This document shows, one piece after another, positions 6,973-7,673 of a stretch of DNA of 7,673 nucleotides. The position numbers and the translations under genes were made by a program. This DNA is from Chromatiales bacterium (lineage in GTDB: Bacteria; Pseudomonadota; Gammaproteobacteria; UBA6429; Thiohalophilaceae). Positions within the stretch are counted from its first letter, which is position 1. Each line of letters begins with the position of its first letter. The stretch lies in the NCBI GenBank assembly GCA_027070385.1, contig JALXDW010000117.1, forward strand, positions 1 to 7,673. The letters are read 5' to 3'. The notes under the pieces are model-generated. The model did no database searches. It was not told the DNA's origin and saw only the letters and a program-made list of their open reading frames with translations.

Positions 6973-7006
6973 CCTGTTTTAAATAATACCAATACCCAAA
7001 AAGCGT

Positions 7007-7035
7007 TCTATATAGTGTATCCAGTCTTATGCCAA
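7007..7035 (-). promoter_or_regulatory. Sigma-70-type promoter for the DUF2066-to-GFA operon
   Basis: On the minus strand TTGGCA (7035-7030) is followed by a 17-base spacer and TATAGA (7012-7007). This is five of six matches at -35 and four to five at -10 against TTGACA / TATAAT with ideal spacing. Transcription would start near 7000 and leave a leader of about 28 bases before ATG 6972. Predicted by eye, without scoring. Confidence 0.6.
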
Positions 7036-7100
7036 ATTGGTACAATTCGCTATTATGCACTGAATTGCACCGGAAAAATGGTCTTTCATCGCATCTTACT

Positions 7101-7109
7101 TGCTATTCT
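7101..7109 (+). promoter_or_regulatory. Possible extended -10 promoter element for purM
   Basis: TGCTATTCT resembles an extended -10 (TGn followed by a TATAAT-like hexamer). It would place the transcription start near 7116, about 26 bases before the TTG start of purM. No good -35 is present at 17 bases, so support is weak. No PurR-like palindrome was seen in 6973-7141. Confidence 0.3.
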
Positions 7110-7130
7110 AAATTGACCACCTTGACTACT

Positions 7131-7144
7131 GGAGTTTTACATTG
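7131..7144 (+). promoter_or_regulatory. Ribosome-binding site deciding the TTG start of purM
   Basis: GGAG at 7131-7134 lies 7 bases before TTG 7142-7144. The frame contains a TAA at 7109-7111 and no ATG or GTG between it and the conserved N-terminal region, so TTG 7142 is the best-supported start. ATT at 7112 is the only other, poorer, option seen. Confidence 0.65.
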
Positions 7145-7673
7145 TCTCACGATGCTTCCAAAACAGACACCCAAACCACCTCTCTCAGCTACAAAGATGC
7201 GGGAGTGGATATTGATGCAGGCAACAAGCTGATTGATCGTATTAAACCTCATGCAGCCCGAACCAAACGCAGCGGTGTCGTCGATGGTCTGGGTGGCTTC
7301 GGGGCACTCTTTGAAATTCCTCAACGCTACCAGTCACCAATGCTGGTATCCGGTACCGATGGCGTGGGAACCAAGCTAAAACTTGCCCTGGAAATGAATA
7401 AACATGACACCATTGGTATTGATTTGGTTGCAATGTGTGTCAATGACCTGATTGTTCAAGGGGCTGAACCATTATTTTTCCTCGACTACTATGCCACCGG
7501 TAAACTGGATATCGAAACCGCTGAAAGTGTGATTAAAGGCATTGCAGACGGTTGCTTGCAATCCGGTGCAGCGCTGATTGGTGGAGAAACCGCTGAAATG
7601 CCAGGCATGTACAATGCCGATGATTATGATCTGGCGGGTTTTTGTGTGGGCGTGGTTGAAAAAAGCCGTATTA
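7142..7673 (+). CDS. purM: Phosphoribosylformylglycinamidine cyclo-ligase (AIR synthetase), N-terminal half, partial
   Basis: PurM performs the fifth step of purine synthesis, ATP-dependent closure of formylglycinamidine ribonucleotide to aminoimidazole ribonucleotide, in the cytoplasm. The 177 codons visible are about half of the usual 345-residue protein and run off the right edge. They follow the E. coli sequence closely: [14 protein letters not shown] (15-28), GLGGFGAL (49-56), the glycine-rich [11 protein letters not shown] (69-79), [20 protein letters not shown] (92-111), [10 protein letters not shown] (114-123), and [11 protein letters not shown] (147-157), the conserved nucleotide-binding region. 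The start is a TTG with a good GGAG seven bases upstream; the first dozen residues ([12 protein letters not shown]) are non-conserved, as in other PurM proteins. The gene is divergent from the DUF2066 operon across a 169-base intergenic region. In many proteobacteria purN follows purM; that would lie outside this window. Confidence 0.96.
   Translation, partial: MSHDASKTDTQTTSLSYKDAGVDIDAGNKLIDRIKPHAARTKRSGVVDGLGGFGALFEIPQRYQSPMLVSGTDGVGTKLKLALEMNKHDTIGIDLVAMCVNDLIVQGAEPLFFLDYYATGKLDIETAESVIKGIADGCLQSGAALIGGETAEMPGMYNADDYDLAGFCVGVVEKSRI

Overview
The window looks like an ordinary chromosomal segment of a gammaproteobacterium of moderate to low GC. The evidence is the run purM / DUF2066 protein / CDP-alcohol phosphatidyltransferase / AI-2E (PerM-type) permease / hda, a neighbourhood typical of Gammaproteobacteria, together with close similarity of Hda and PurM to the Escherichia coli proteins as I remember them. 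I cannot name a genus. No rRNA, tRNA, CRISPR array, insertion sequence or phage gene was seen.

Left part (1-1831, minus strand): a two-gene unit. A Glu/Leu/Phe/Val-type dehydrogenase, most likely an NAD(P) glutamate dehydrogenase, reads leftward and its stop codon overlaps (TAATG) the start of a 2-oxoacid:acceptor oxidoreductase alpha/gamma subunit that runs off the window edge. The pair suggests a coupled route between glutamate, 2-oxoglutarate and succinyl-CoA plus reduced ferredoxin. Direction and substrate are inferred, not seen.

Middle (2023-2813, plus strand): a voltage-gated-like ion channel gene with a C-terminal zinc ribbon, broken by a frameshift exactly after the selectivity filter. 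The sequence reads GGTGAGAT where the family pattern calls for GGTGAT, so an extra GA dinucleotide appears to have been added. The remaining 72 codons (pore end, S6, zinc ribbon) are intact in another frame, which implies a recent mutation, phase-variable switching or a sequencing error. The segment 1832-2022 upstream is the divergent intergenic region shared with the dehydrogenase.

Right part (2849-6972, minus strand): a compact five-gene operon in the order DUF2066 protein, CDP-alcohol phosphatidyltransferase, PerM-type permease, Hda and a GFA-family zinc protein, with gaps of 4, 17-21, 36 and 10 bases. A good sigma-70 promoter (TTGGCA, 17-base spacer, TATAGA) lies just upstream of the DUF2066 gene. 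The operon mixes phospholipid synthesis, membrane transport and control of replication initiation; the GFA gene appears to be a local addition at the tail. Divergently, purM (purine synthesis) starts at 7142 with a TTG codon and leaves the window.

Most of the window is conserved housekeeping. The items most worth a second look are the frameshifted channel and the overlapping dehydrogenase / oxidoreductase pair.
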